Shown here: piece after piece, positions 27,894 through 37,068 of the stretch
Numbering within the stretch: position 1 is the first letter of the stretch
Layout: each line of letters begins with the position of its first letter
NCBI RefSeq assembly: GCF_022049065.2
Contig: NZ_CP095743.1
Coordinates: 2,495,001 to 2,559,000, forward strand
DNA: 64,000 nt
Reading direction: 5' to 3'
DNA from: Niallia sp. Man26
Lineage (GTDB): Bacteria; Bacillota; Bacilli; Bacillales; Cytobacillaceae
Made by a program: the position numbers and the translations under genes
The notes under the pieces: model-generated
Databases searched by the model: none
Seen by the model: the letters and a program-made list of their open reading frames with translations, nothing else
What the model was told of the DNA's origin: nothing

Positions 27894-28313
27894 CTACGGT
27901 GCAAAATACATCCAGTGAAATAAGGAGCCAAAGATTTTACCAAAGACAAGTGCCATCATCAATACGAGCAGCCGATCATCGAGGCTTACCCTTTTTGCGA
28001 GAAGAGGAAAAACATTTAATACTTCTGTAAGTGCTGCAGCAATCATACCTATATAGATTCCACCGGCTAGACCCATTACTGTTAACAGAATGGCTGGTAA
28101 TGAGAAGGCTGGTTCTCTCAAAAAGACGAATGTACCGCAGACTGCACCGCAGACGACAGACCATTCATAGGAATATATCTTGCTTCCTGTTTTCGTCAGC
28201 TGCGTCAATCTCGGAATAATCCCAAAGACGGTTAAAAAAGCAACATAACCGGCTCCGACTGTTATTCCCCAAGCTCCCCCAATAAAAAGGACAGCAAGTA
28301 TTTTAATGATCAT
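27894..28313 (-). CDS. spoVAB: Stage V sporulation protein AB
   Basis: A 139-residue membrane protein with about four membrane segments; the stretch AALTEVLNVFPLLAKRVSL and the C-terminal KIFGSLFHWMYF match SpoVAB. It is part of the spoVA set used in uptake of calcium-dipicolinate into the developing spore. It overlaps spoVAA by 11 bases. Confidence 0.93.
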   Translation of the reverse strand: MIIKILAVLFIGGAWGITVGAGYVAFLTVFGIIPRLTQLTKTGSKIYSYEWSVVCGAVCGTFVFLREPAFSLPAILLTVMGLAGGIYIGMIAAALTEVLNVFPLLAKRVSLDDRLLVLMMALVFGKIFGSLFHWMYFAP

Positions 28314-28923
28314 CTAATTTTTTCATGCTTTCTTTATTTTCATGCATGATGACATATTGGTCCAAAGCTTGCTGATAAGAGAAAACTTCTACTTCCAGGG
28401 GGCTTGGTTCCTCATTAAAACGCTTTTTGAATACATGGTTGAAAAAAATGATCATTCCTAAGCCTAAACCTAGACTATAGGGAATTTGGAAGATGAGAGG
28501 CTTTTCTACCTCTTTTCCTGTAATGATTTTATACAGCTTTTGGTGGACTGCCTGCATGCTGACGTCTTCATGAAAATTCATAATAGTCAAGGCAGAGCCA
28601 ATAAAAAGGAGCAGCCAAACCAAAAGGAACAGCGGTATAGACACTTCTTTTTTTTTGAGGATGACTTCAATGATGGTTTGTGCAGGACCGATAATCTGTA
28701 TCTCCAAGTTTAGATTGAAGCTGCGTATTGCCTTAATTACCCTTGTGCTGTCGATGATGATGATGTTACGGTCACTTTCTGAAATAGAATAGATTACCAA
28801 ATTATTCAATTGTTCCATTAAGCTATCAACAGCTATTACTTGGGCTAAATCCTTCAGCAGCACATCTTCATTCAATCTTTTTTCGATACGATTTCTCATC
28901 CGAATATAGACTGTCTCAGCCAT
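28303..28923 (-). CDS. spoVAA: Stage V sporulation protein AA
   Basis: A 206-residue protein with a soluble N-terminal half that begins MAETVYIRMRNRIEKRLNED and two membrane segments (about 97-118 and 143-165), as in SpoVAA. It is the first gene of the forespore spoVA operon. Upstream (28924-29030) there are CATNNTA elements of the sigma-G -10 type, but no -35 I would trust. Confidence 0.92.
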   Translation of the reverse strand: MAETVYIRMRNRIEKRLNEDVLLKDLAQVIAVDSLMEQLNNLVIYSISESDRNIIIIDSTRVIKAIRSFNLNLEIQIIGPAQTIIEVILKKKEVSIPLFLLVWLLLFIGSALTIMNFHEDVSMQAVHQKLYKIITGKEVEKPLIFQIPYSLGLGLGMIIFFNHVFKKRFNEEPSPLEVEVFSYQQALDQYVIMHENKESMKKLDDH

Positions 28924-29023
28924 TCATCAACACATCCAATCATCTAATGTTTTTACGATGATGGTAGTATTTGCTTAATGTGGGCAATTTATAATGATAA
29001 TTTTTTTGGTAATATTTCCATAT

Positions 29024-29072
29024 AAAAAGAGCAGATGGATATTAAATATCCATCTGCTCTTTCATTTGTAGC
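29024..29072 (-). terminator. Terminator of spoIIAA-spoIIAB-sigF
   Basis: Perfect long stem AAAGAGCAGATGGATATT / AATATCCATCTGCTCTTT then a T-run on the minus strand. The first half encodes the last residues of sigF (EQMDI), so the stem overlaps the gene end. Confidence 0.9.
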
Positions 29073-29797
29073 AATATTTTTTTCTCAAGGCGTGATACTT
29101 GGACTTGGGATATTCCAAGCCGGGTTGCAACTTCAGATTGTGTCTGATCTTTGTAATAGCGCAAATACACAATCAGCCTTTCTCTTTCGTCGAGTTCCCT
29201 AATCGCCTCTTGCAGGGCGATTTTATCAAACCATTTGCCCTCATTGCCATCATCTATCTGGTCTAGAAGGGTAATAGGATCGCCGTCGTTTTCATATACT
29301 GTCTCATGGATAGAGGACGGTGTTCTGGCGGCCTCTTGTGCTAAGACAATATCTTCCGGCGGAATATCAAGATGCTCTGAAATCTCTCCAACAGTTGGTG
29401 TACGGCCGTACTGCTTGGAGAGTTCATCTTTTGCTTTCCTGATTTTATTGCTCAGTTCCTTTAAGGAGCGGCTCACTTTCACGGTTCCGTCATCACGGAT
29501 AAAGCGCTGAATTTCGCCAATGATCATCGGGACTGCATAGGTCGAGAACTTCACATCATAGCTTAAATCAAATTTATCTACTGATTTAAGCAATCCGATA
29601 CAACCGATCTGAAATAAGTCATCCGGATCGTAGCCTCTGTTCAAAAACCTTTGCACGACTGACCATACAAGTCGCATATTCTTCTGGACTATTGTGTCTC
29701 TAGCTGACTGATCGCCATCTTGGCTTCTTTTGATAAGCTCCTTCACTTCATGGTCTTTTAAATACGTTTCTTTCTCCTTTTTTACCTCCACATCCAT
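29042..29797 (-). CDS. sigF: Forespore sigma factor SigF
   Basis: A 251-residue sigma-70 family factor with region 2 (NMRLVWSVVQRFLNRGYDPD, DLFQIGCIGLLKSVDKFDL), region 3 and region 4 (SEVATRLGISQVQVSRLEKK). It is the first compartment-specific sigma factor of the forespore, held by SpoIIAB and released by SpoIIAA. Third gene of the spoIIA operon. Confidence 0.96.
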   Translation of the reverse strand: MDVEVKKEKETYLKDHEVKELIKRSQDGDQSARDTIVQKNMRLVWSVVQRFLNRGYDPDDLFQIGCIGLLKSVDKFDLSYDVKFSTYAVPMIIGEIQRFIRDDGTVKVSRSLKELSNKIRKAKDELSKQYGRTPTVGEISEHLDIPPEDIVLAQEAARTPSSIHETVYENDGDPITLLDQIDDGNEGKWFDKIALQEAIRELDERERLIVYLRYYKDQTQSEVATRLGISQVQVSRLEKKILLQMKEQMDI

Positions 29798-29809
29798 AAG
29801 CGATTCTCC

Positions 29810-30250
29810 TTAATTGCTTAGCATTTTGCTCTTTATTAAATGCTTGCGCAGGCGGATCTCAGTTCCATTTTCTGGGCTAGAATGCACTTCAATTTCGTCC
29901 ATAAAATTTTCCATGATGGTGAATCCCATTCCGGATCTTTCCAATTCAGGCTTTGTCGTAAATAACGGCTGTCTTGCTTCTTCTACATCCATAATTCCTC
30001 TTCCATCATCACGAATGGTCAAATCGATAAAGGAATCTTCCATAATGACTGAAATGTAGACAATCCCGTCAGGGTCATTTTCATAACCATGAATAATACA
30101 GTTTGTGACCGCTTCTGATACGACTGTTTTGATTTCTGTCAACTCATCCATCGTTGGATCAAGCTGTGTAATAAAAGCAGCGACAGTTACCCTTGCGAAG
30201 GATTCGTTTTGGCTTTGTGCGCTGAATTGCAAATGCATTTCATTTCTCAT
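29810..30250 (-). CDS. spoIIAB: Anti-sigma-F factor and kinase SpoIIAB
   Basis: A 146-residue GHKL-fold serine kinase. The N box ([17 protein letters not shown]) and G boxes ([28 protein letters not shown]) that bind ATP are intact. It binds sigma-F, or phosphorylates SpoIIAA when ATP is high. It begins one base after the spoIIAA stop. Confidence 0.96.
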   Translation of the reverse strand: MRNEMHLQFSAQSQNESFARVTVAAFITQLDPTMDELTEIKTVVSEAVTNCIIHGYENDPDGIVYISVIMEDSFIDLTIRDDGRGIMDVEEARQPLFTTKPELERSGMGFTIMENFMDEIEVHSSPENGTEIRLRKHLIKSKMLSN

Positions 30251-30601
30251 TTATGCAACCCCCAATCTTTCAAGTGCAAATTGTTCATTTGTTTCCAGCT
30301 TCATTATCTTAAACATGCCAGACATATCAAACAACCGTTGTACACTCGGGGAGATTGCGCAAATCACCATTTCTCCGCCTAGCTGCTTTATTTGTTTATA
30401 TCTGCCTAAGATTACTCCTAAGCCTGAACTATCCATAAATGATAAATGCTCTAAGTTTAAAACAATATGGCGAATATTTCTGCTCTCTATCGCATCAGTC
30501 GCTTTTGTGCGCAGCTCTTCTGCGTAGTGATGATCTAATTCCCCTGCTAAACGAATACAAAGAACATTGTTTTTTGTTTCCAGCTCAATATTAAGACTCA
30601 C
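30251..30601 (-). CDS. spoIIAA: Anti-anti-sigma factor SpoIIAA
   Basis: A 116-residue STAS-domain protein. The serine phosphorylated by SpoIIAB lies in [16 protein letters not shown]. Unphosphorylated SpoIIAA frees sigma-F in the forespore. The start is GTG at 30599-30601, nine bases behind GGAGG; an out-of-frame ATG lies between. It is the first gene of the operon and is read from a sigma-H promoter. Confidence 0.95.
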   Translation of the reverse strand: MSLNIELETKNNVLCIRLAGELDHHYAEELRTKATDAIESRNIRHIVLNLEHLSFMDSSGLGVILGRYKQIKQLGGEMVICAISPSVQRLFDMSGMFKIMKLETNEQFALERLGVA

Positions 30602-30636
30602 TATCCATAGCCTCCTCTTTTTAGGTTAGTGAGTCA

Positions 30637-30664
30637 ATTCTACCTTTAATCCCGCATTTCCTTC
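30637..30664 (-). promoter_or_regulatory. Sigma-H promoter of spoIIA
   Basis: Minus strand GAAGGAAAT (30664-30656), 12-base spacer, GTAGAAT (30643-30637). Both parts match the sigma-H consensus (RNAGGAWWW, RNNGAAT) exactly. A TAGCGAATC element about 20 bases further upstream resembles a weak Spo0A box. Confidence 0.85.
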
Positions 30665-30726
30665 AAGCAAGACAAAACTAGTGTTGATTCGCTAAAAAAA
30701 GAGGAATGCTGACAGTTTTAGCAAGC

Positions 30727-31890
30727 TTATTGCGTTTTTGTAAACATACCGGCAGTTCGTTTAAACAGTGTCCACCAGCCTGCTTCTTTAATTTCTGTTT
30801 GCGATACGAGCGGACTTTCCACGATTGTCTTGCCATCTTTCACAAATTGGACCTTGCCGATTTCCTGACCCTTTGCAATTGGGGCTTTTAAGTTTTTGTT
30901 CATGACGATTTTTTTCTCTACGTCATCAACCTTTTCTCCCTTTTTCGTCAATAGAGAGATTGGTTCGCTTGTAACAGCTGATGCCTGTTTTTGGTCCCCT
31001 TTGCTTACATTTACTTTGCCGATAAGCTCATTCCTCTTATAGACTGGATGCGTTTCGTATTGGCTAAATGCATAATCAAGCATTTTTGTTACTTGTGCAT
31101 TCCGCTCTTTTGATGTAGGCGCACCAAAAACAACAGCAATCACACGCATTCCATTCTTTTGGGCAGTTGCTGTCAGGCAGTATTTTGCTTCTTTCGTGAA
31201 TCCCGTTTTCAAGCCGTCTACTCCAGGATAAAACTTAACAAGACGATTAGTATTTACAAGCCAGAACTTCTTGTCAGAGTCTTCTCGCAAGTACGCCTCA
31301 TATGTACCTGTAAATTTAGTGATATCCTCATATTTCAATAATTCCTTCGCCATGATAGCCATATCATGTGCTGTGCTGTAATGCTCATCGACCGGGAGGC
31401 CTGTGACATTCTTGAATGCTGTATTCTTCAATCCTAAACTGCTCGCTTTTTTGTTCATCATTTCTACAAATGCTTCTTCTGAGCCAGCAAGTCTTTCGGC
31501 TACTGCCACTGCTGCATCATTCCCAGACCCGATTGCAATGCCTTTAAGCATTTCCTCTGTTGTCATTTCTTCTCCAGGCTCCAAGAAGATTTGGGAGCCG
31601 CCCATTGAAGCTGCATGTTCACTCGTCCTGATTTTCTCGTCTATTTTGAGTTTACCTTGATCGAGTGCTTCCATGATTAAAAGCATAGTCATTATTTTTG
31701 TCATACTTGCCGGCGGCAGCTCTTCATTGCTGTTTTTCTCATATAGTACTGTCCCAGTGTCTCTGTCAATCAAAATAGCTGATTTAACATTGTCCACCAA
31801 TTCACTACTTTTCTCTGCAGCAAGTGTGCTTGGTGCCAACATAGATGCAAATAGTAACATGGTTAAAAAGATTGTTGCGATGCGTTTCAT
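30727..31890 (-). CDS. dacF: D-alanyl-D-alanine carboxypeptidase DacF
   Basis: A 387-residue S11 penicillin-binding protein with a signal peptide (MKRIATIFLTMLLFASMLAP, cleavage after LAA). Catalytic motifs: SMTK in PPASMTKIM, SGN in GSGNDAAVA, KTG in LKTGFTKEAK. DacF is made in the forespore and helps set cortex cross-linking. The start is the ATG at 31888-31890 behind GGAGGG. A C-terminal amphipathic stretch (WWTLFKRTAGMF) would bind the membrane. A candidate sigma-F promoter lies upstream. Confidence 0.94.
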   Translation of the reverse strand: MKRIATIFLTMLLFASMLAPSTLAAEKSSELVDNVKSAILIDRDTGTVLYEKNSNEELPPASMTKIMTMLLIMEALDQGKLKIDEKIRTSEHAASMGGSQIFLEPGEEMTTEEMLKGIAIGSGNDAAVAVAERLAGSEEAFVEMMNKKASSLGLKNTAFKNVTGLPVDEHYSTAHDMAIMAKELLKYEDITKFTGTYEAYLREDSDKKFWLVNTNRLVKFYPGVDGLKTGFTKEAKYCLTATAQKNGMRVIAVVFGAPTSKERNAQVTKMLDYAFSQYETHPVYKRNELIGKVNVSKGDQKQASAVTSEPISLLTKKGEKVDDVEKKIVMNKNLKAPIAKGQEIGKVQFVKDGKTIVESPLVSQTEIKEAGWWTLFKRTAGMFTKTQ

Positions 31891-31920
31891 CTCAAAGACC
31901 CTCCATTCTATATACTGTCC

Positions 31921-31949
31921 CATTTTTTCCAATCATGTTTTTTTTATAC
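31921..31949 (-). promoter_or_regulatory. Candidate sigma-F promoter of dacF
   Basis: Minus strand GTATA (31949-31945), 14-base spacer, GGAAAAAATG (31930-31921). It fits GYWTA / GGNRANANTW in all but one position, with a spacer one base short. dacF is known to be sigma-F dependent in B. subtilis. Confidence 0.5.
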
Positions 31950-32117
31950 AGTCAGCTATAAATATTTTTCTTAGGAAGACTACTGTGCGCACGAGGAGTG
32001 AGTATCCTTGACACAATCATGCATTTAAGCTATTTTTAGACTGTTATATAAATAGTTCGGCTATAGAAATAAGCTGTATTAACTTAGTGGTTTTTTCGAA
32101 ATAAAGGAGGAGAAATT

Positions 32118-32864
32118 TTGATTCAAATAAAAACAAAGGAGCAAATCGAAAAGATGAAGAAAGCCGGGGAAATCCTTGCAGATTGCCATAAGGAAATCCG
32201 CAAGTTAATTAAACCTGGCATTACAACACTTGAGATTGATAGATTTGCAGAAGAATATATCACAAAAAGAGGAGCAACACCTGAGCAGAAGGGATATCAC
32301 GGTTATCCTTTTGCGACATGCGCATCTGTCAACGATGTTATTTGCCACGGATTTCCAAACAAGACTGCTTTGAAAAATGGCGATATCGTTACAATAGATA
32401 TGGTGGTGAATTTAGACGGATGGCTTGCCGATTCTGCCTGGTCCTATGCGGTCGGAACGATTTCGGAGGAAGCGCAAAACTTGCTGAAAACGACAGAAGA
32501 GGCCCTGTATAAAGGGATAGAGCAAGCAGTTGTAGGAAACAGGGTCGGCGACATTTCCCATGCCATTCAAACCTTTGCAGAGTCAAAAGGCTATGCCGTT
32601 GTTCGCGACTTTGTCGGCCATGCGATTGGCAGAGACATGCATGAAGAGCCGCAAATTCCTCATTTTGGTCCTCCAAATTTGGGTAGAAGGCTGAAAGAAG
32701 GCATGGTTATCACGATAGAACCAATGTTAAATACCGGAATGTATCATGCGAAGGTTGATTTAGATGGCTGGACTGCAAGAACAGTAGACGGCAGTCTCTC
32801 AGCTCAATATGAGCATACGCTCGCAATCACAGCAAATGGGCCTGAGATATTAACAAAGCAATAA
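32118..32864 (+). CDS. map: Type I methionine aminopeptidase
   Basis: A 248-residue metalloprotease that removes the initiator methionine. The five metal ligands are visible: aspartates in VTIDMVV and LADSAWSY, histidine in VGHAIGRDMHEE, and glutamates in ITIEPM and QYEHTLAI. The start is TTG at 32118, behind AAAGGAGGAG. It is alone and divergent from dacF, not in the ribosomal protein cluster where the housekeeping copy sits in Bacillus, so it is probably a second copy. Confidence 0.92.
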   Translation: MIQIKTKEQIEKMKKAGEILADCHKEIRKLIKPGITTLEIDRFAEEYITKRGATPEQKGYHGYPFATCASVNDVICHGFPNKTALKNGDIVTIDMVVNLDGWLADSAWSYAVGTISEEAQNLLKTTEEALYKGIEQAVVGNRVGDISHAIQTFAESKGYAVVRDFVGHAIGRDMHEEPQIPHFGPPNLGRRLKEGMVITIEPMLNTGMYHAKVDLDGWTARTVDGSLSAQYEHTLAITANGPEILTKQ

Positions 32865-32865
32865 G

Positions 32866-32901
32866 AAAAAAAGGGAAGCTAATTTTAACGCTTCCCTTTT
32901 T
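32866..32901. terminator. Bidirectional terminator between map and the M20 gene
   Basis: Stem AAGGGAAGC / GCTTCCCTT with A- and T-runs. Confidence 0.88.
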
Positions 32902-32909
32902 GTATGCAA

Positions 32910-34325
32910 TTATTCGTGGATAAGCTGTCTCACTTGATTTGGCGGCATTACATCTGCCGGTATTCCAGGCTCATAAAGTTTCACAGCCGATGTTTTTGCA
33001 AACTCTTGTTTAGCTTCGTCTATTAAAGAATGATCTTCCAACAAATCATAAAGTGTTAAAGCCATTGTTTTGGCAGCTAAATGCATTCCTTTAAAGCCGA
33101 TAGAGCTGCCATAACAAGCCGTTGCTTGCCAGGAATGCGCTTGAACTCCTACCGGTGCACAAGTTGTCATCACTTGTCCTACAGGGGTGATCCAGCTTAC
33201 ATCGCCGACATCTGTTGAACCGCCGATTGATACACCTTTCATTCTTTGATCGTCAATATTGACTGTTGGAAGGAGATCATCTGTGAATGCTGCAATGCGC
33301 TGTTTAGATGTAGCAACGATACTTGGGTCAATGGAAGCGATAACTTCACTTGCAAATTGTTTTTCCTCTTCTGTAAAGAATAACGGGTTTTCCTCCATAT
33401 TTTTCAGCATCAGCCCGTTTAATGTATCGTTGGGCAATGTTTCATAGGCGAAAGCAAGAATTTCAGAACGAACTGTCGTTTCTGTCATTATGGCCGCTCC
33501 CTCGGCACATTTTTTTACCCTTTCAAGCAATTCGTCCACTTGTTCCTTTGTGGCAGCCCGGATATAATACCACACGGTGCTAGCATCTGGAACAACATTA
33601 GGAGCAAGACCTCCATTAGTAATGACATAATGTATTCTCGAGCCATCGAGGATATGTTCTCGCAAATAATTGCTGCCAATATTCATGATTTCCACGGCAT
33701 CAAGTGCACTTCTGCCGGCATGAGGAGCTCCTGCAGCATGTGCTGCAATTCCGCTGAAATGGAATTTAATTGACACCATTGCTTGCATGCTAAAGTTTGA
33801 CGTCATATTAGCAGTACCTGGGTGCCAAGTAAGGGCACAATCTAAATCATCAAATACACCTTCTCTTGCCATAAAGGTCTTGCCTGACAGAACCTCTTCG
33901 GCCGGACAGCCATAATAACGAATCGTTCCAGTGAGGCTTTCCTCTGCCATTTTCTCTTTTAAGGCAATAACTGCTGCCACCCCTGCTGTCCCTAATAGAT
34001 TGTGTCCGCAGCCATGGCCTGGACCGTTTGCAACTATTTCCTCCCGAACTGGCGATACGGTTTGAGAAAGACCTGGCAATGCATCATATTCTCCTAATAT
34101 GCCGATGACTGGACTGCCGCTACCAAACTCTGCAATAAAAGCCGTTTCTGAGCCTCCTGCATTTTTTGTAACCGTAAACCCGGCATTTTGCAGTGCTGCT
34201 ATTTGCAGCCCGACAGCATGCGTTTCCTCATAAGCAAGCTGCGGATGTTCCCATATATCCTTCGCCATGTCTGTAAAGAATTGTTCATGTTCGTTCAGCC
34301 ACTCTACTACATCTGTTTTACTCAT
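32910..34325 (-). CDS. M20 family amidohydrolase (AbgB-like)
   Basis: A 471-residue M20 metallohydrolase. Metal-binding stretches are GHGCGHNLLG, the glutamates of CPAEEVLSGK, and ALTWHPG; the lid domain (about 190-310) carries the AAHAAGAPHAGRSALDAVEI signature. It most resembles the AbgB branch, which cleaves p-aminobenzoyl-glutamate and similar acylated amino acids, but exact substrate cannot be told. The start is the ATG at 34323-34325 behind AGGAGG. It has no partner AbgA or transporter nearby. Confidence 0.85.
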   Translation of the reverse strand: MSKTDVVEWLNEHEQFFTDMAKDIWEHPQLAYEETHAVGLQIAALQNAGFTVTKNAGGSETAFIAEFGSGSPVIGILGEYDALPGLSQTVSPVREEIVANGPGHGCGHNLLGTAGVAAVIALKEKMAEESLTGTIRYYGCPAEEVLSGKTFMAREGVFDDLDCALTWHPGTANMTSNFSMQAMVSIKFHFSGIAAHAAGAPHAGRSALDAVEIMNIGSNYLREHILDGSRIHYVITNGGLAPNVVPDASTVWYYIRAATKEQVDELLERVKKCAEGAAIMTETTVRSEILAFAYETLPNDTLNGLMLKNMEENPLFFTEEEKQFASEVIASIDPSIVATSKQRIAAFTDDLLPTVNIDDQRMKGVSIGGSTDVGDVSWITPVGQVMTTCAPVGVQAHSWQATACYGSSIGFKGMHLAAKTMALTLYDLLEDHSLIDEAKQEFAKTSAVKLYEPGIPADVMPPNQVRQLIHE

Positions 34326-34443
34326 ATAAAGCCTCCTAATCAATTAGTTGCAAAAAGAAGAATGAATATTCTGTATTTTAAAAGCATAACCCATCTTTTT
34401 AATTCGTGCCACTAATCAGTCAGGAAATCTGACGAAAACATTT

Positions 34444-34788
34444 TTATTGAAGAACATCCATCACTTTATTCTGTATCATGACAACCTCATTTTTCATATG
34501 TACTGGCTCATATTCCTTGTCTATACATTCCTCCCAATAGGCAATATGAAGGTTATCTATTTCATGTTTGGATTCCGCTAACAAAGCTCCCCCTTCACCT
34601 TGGATTGAGTACCAATAAAGAAATTCCTCACCGCCTGTAACCTCCCGAAAGATTGTTTCCACATACATTTTTTCATCTTCCAACGTCAGCAGCACCTTGT
34701 CCATTTCCTTATTTAGAAGCGCCATCCATTTATCCACGACTGCAGATTTACCTTTTTTCACTTTTACTTTCGTCAACTCTATATTCAC
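34444..34788 (-). CDS. DUF6176 family protein
   Basis: A 114-residue soluble protein beginning with GTG (VNIELTKVKVKKGKSAVVDK) and ending NKVMDVLQ. Size and the EEFLYWYSIQGEGG stretch fit DUF6176, a ferredoxin-like fold (dimeric alpha-beta barrel type) family of unknown role. The start is GTG at 34786-34788, nine bases behind GAGGAGG. A 19-bp perfect inverted repeat lies 32 bases upstream of it. Confidence 0.7.
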   Translation of the reverse strand: MNIELTKVKVKKGKSAVVDKWMALLNKEMDKVLLTLEDEKMYVETIFREVTGGEEFLYWYSIQGEGGALLAESKHEIDNLHIAYWEECIDKEYEPVHMKNEVVMIQNKVMDVLQ

Positions 34789-34819
34789 AAGCAGCACCCT
34801 CCTCAAGTAATTAATGTCA

Positions 34820-34863
34820 TTATAGCAAACTAATTAGATATCCGTCTAATTAGTTTGCTATAA
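34820..34863. repeat. Perfect 19-bp inverted repeat upstream of the DUF6176 gene
   Basis: Arms TTATAGCAAACTAATTAGA (34820-34838) and its exact complement (34845-34863) around the loop TATCCG. There is no T-run after either arm, so it is not a plain terminator. It could be an operator or an RNA hairpin in the leader. Confidence 0.85.
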
Positions 34864-34890
34864 AAGAAGATCGAGTTCGCCTCGACCTTC
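34862..34890 (-). terminator. Terminator of deoB-pupG-pdp
   Basis: Minus strand stem GAAGGTCGAG / CTCGATCTTC around GCGAA, then TTTTATAG, directly after the pdp stop. Confidence 0.7.
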
Positions 34891-34903
34891 CTTCCTGCTT
34901 TAT

Positions 34904-36214
34904 TTAGCCTGAAATTACTTCATAAATTAATTCAGGAGCATCTACTTTTTGATCTGTCACTTTAATATGCTCATATAATCTTTGTTTAACATCATCGACA
35001 TTGTCTGTATTACTATAAATCGTCACAAGGGATTCGCCTGCTTCCACCTTGTCACCGATTTTCTTGTTTAGAACCAATCCAACAGCTAAGTCAATTTCTG
35101 ACTCCTTCGTCGCTCTGCCAGCACCTAGAATCATCGCTGCTGTTCCGATACTATCAGCCGTGATTTCTGCCACATAGCCGGACTCCTTTGCAGGTAGCTC
35201 AAGCTTGTATTGTGCTTGTGGAAGACGCTCAGGCTCATCCACAACACTTGAATCGCCGCCTTGTGATTCTAAAAACAGCTTGAACGTTTCCAAGGCTTTG
35301 CCGCTCTTAATTGCATCCTCGAGCATTTCTCTTGCTGTTTCAATATTTTCAGCCTTCTCCGCTAAATACACCATCTGAGAGCCTAGAGTGAGACAAAGCT
35401 CTGTTAAGTCTGCTGGTCCTTGACCCTTTAATGTATCGATTGCTTCCTTCACTTCTAAAGCATTACCGATGGCAAATCCAAGCGGCTGGCTCATGTCAGA
35501 AATAATTGCCATCGTCTTGCGGCCGACATTATTGCCGATTCGAACCATTGCTTCTGCAAGTTCCCTTGAGTCATCCAATGACTTCATAAAAGCTCCTGCC
35601 CCTGTTTTAACATCAAGACAAATCGCGTCAGCACCGGCAGCGATTTTTTTGCTCATTATGCTGCTTGCAATAAGAGGAATACTGTTTACTGTTGCCGTAA
35701 CATCTCTTAAAGCATACAATTTCTTATCAGCAGGAGTCAGATTGCCGCTTTGACCAATGACAGCAACCTTATTTTTATTTACTAGTTTAATAAATTCTTC
35801 TTTATCGATTTCCACATGGAAACCTTTTACTGCTTCTAATTTATCAATCGTTCCGCCAGTATGGCCAAGACCCCTGCCGCTCATTTTCGCAACAGGAACG
35901 CCTACAGCCGCAACGAGCGGGCCGAGTACAAGTGTCGTCGTATCGCCGACACCGCCAGTAGAATGTTTGTCAACTTTGATTCCTTCAATTGCCGACAGGT
36001 CGATTACATCACCGGAATGAACCATTGCCATTGTTAAATCAGCTCGTTCCTTCTCGGTCATGCCTTGAAAAAACACTGCCATTGTAAATGCACTGATTTG
36101 ATAATCAGGTATTGTACCATCTGTATAGCCGTTGATAATGAAAGAAATTTCCTCTTCCGTCAATTCGCGTCCATCACGTTTTTTCTCAATTAAATCAACC
36201 ATTCGCATTTTCAT
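34904..36214 (-). CDS. pdp: Pyrimidine-nucleoside phosphorylase
   Basis: A 436-residue thymidine/pyrimidine phosphorylase family enzyme; it splits uridine, thymidine and deoxyuridine with phosphate. The signature [17 protein letters not shown] is present (about residue 112), as are [14 protein letters not shown] and the KTGAGAFM phosphate-binding loop. It follows pupG by 20 bases in a salvage operon with deoB, so the pentose-phosphate products go to DeoB. In B. subtilis pdp lies elsewhere (dra-nupC-pdp). Confidence 0.95.
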   Translation of the reverse strand: MKMRMVDLIEKKRDGRELTEEEISFIINGYTDGTIPDYQISAFTMAVFFQGMTEKERADLTMAMVHSGDVIDLSAIEGIKVDKHSTGGVGDTTTLVLGPLVAAVGVPVAKMSGRGLGHTGGTIDKLEAVKGFHVEIDKEEFIKLVNKNKVAVIGQSGNLTPADKKLYALRDVTATVNSIPLIASSIMSKKIAAGADAICLDVKTGAGAFMKSLDDSRELAEAMVRIGNNVGRKTMAIISDMSQPLGFAIGNALEVKEAIDTLKGQGPADLTELCLTLGSQMVYLAEKAENIETAREMLEDAIKSGKALETFKLFLESQGGDSSVVDEPERLPQAQYKLELPAKESGYVAEITADSIGTAAMILGAGRATKESEIDLAVGLVLNKKIGDKVEAGESLVTIYSNTDNVDDVKQRLYEHIKVTDQKVDAPELIYEVISG

Positions 36215-36234
36215 AGTGAGAATCCCCTTATCTA

Positions 36235-37056
36235 CTATTCGCCGATTTTTGTAACCAATTCTTTCACATATTTAAGGAAGTCTGCTTTAACTTTTTCTGT
36301 CGTTTCAATTACTTCTTCATGATTCAACGGCTGGTCAAGAATACCTGCTGCCATGTTGGAAATACAAGAGATTCCAAGGACTTTAAGTCCAGCATGTCTA
36401 GCAACAATTACCTCTGGAACTGTTGACATACCGACTGCATCTCCGCCAAGAACTCTAAGCATTCTAACCTCTGCCGGTGTTTCATACGATGGACCTGTGT
36501 TACCGACATATACGCCTTCTTGTACCTTTAAGCCGATGCTTGCAGCGATTTCTTTAGCTGTTGAACGTAAATTTTTGCAATATGCTTCAGACATATCAGG
36601 GAATCTAACGCCTAGGGCAGAATCATTTGGGCCGATAAGCGGGTTTGTTCCCATATTATTAATATGATCTGAAATAAGCATTAAGTCTCCAGGAGCGTAT
36701 GATTCATTCACACCGCCTGCTGCATTTGTTACGATTAAGTTTTCGACACCTAATTCTTTCATAACACGAACTGGGAATGTCACTTTTTCAAAAGTGTACC
36801 CTTCGTAATAATGGAATCTCCCTTGCATTGCAACAACTTCCACACCGCCAATTGTTCCAAATACAAGCTGACCAGCATGGCCTTCTACTGTTGAAACTGG
36901 GAATTCTGGAATTTGCTCGTACGGAATTTTTACAGCATTTTCGATTTCTTCAGCTAGAACACCAAGTCCTGAGCCTAAGATGAGGCCAATTTTTGGCACA
37001 GCGGAATATTTTCCCTTCAAAAAGTCTGCTGATTGTTTAATTTTAGTATAATCCAT
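36235..37056 (-). CDS. pupG: Purine nucleoside phosphorylase
   Basis: A 273-residue trimeric-type PNP for guanosine, inosine and deoxy forms. Motifs are [23 protein letters not shown] and VTNAAGGVN, with [13 protein letters not shown] in the base-binding region. The start is the ATG at 37054-37056 behind AAGGAG; a GTG two codons upstream is too close to it. It lies between deoB and pdp. Confidence 0.95.
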   Translation of the reverse strand: MDYTKIKQSADFLKGKYSAVPKIGLILGSGLGVLAEEIENAVKIPYEQIPEFPVSTVEGHAGQLVFGTIGGVEVVAMQGRFHYYEGYTFEKVTFPVRVMKELGVENLIVTNAAGGVNESYAPGDLMLISDHINNMGTNPLIGPNDSALGVRFPDMSEAYCKNLRSTAKEIAASIGLKVQEGVYVGNTGPSYETPAEVRMLRVLGGDAVGMSTVPEVIVARHAGLKVLGISCISNMAAGILDQPLNHEEVIETTEKVKADFLKYVKELVTKIGE

Positions 37057-37068
37057 GTTCACTGCTCC

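Noticed and set aside
28924..29023. Sigma-G promoter for spoVAA
   Set aside because: CATNNTA elements are there, but none has a fitting -35 at proper distance; I could not choose one.
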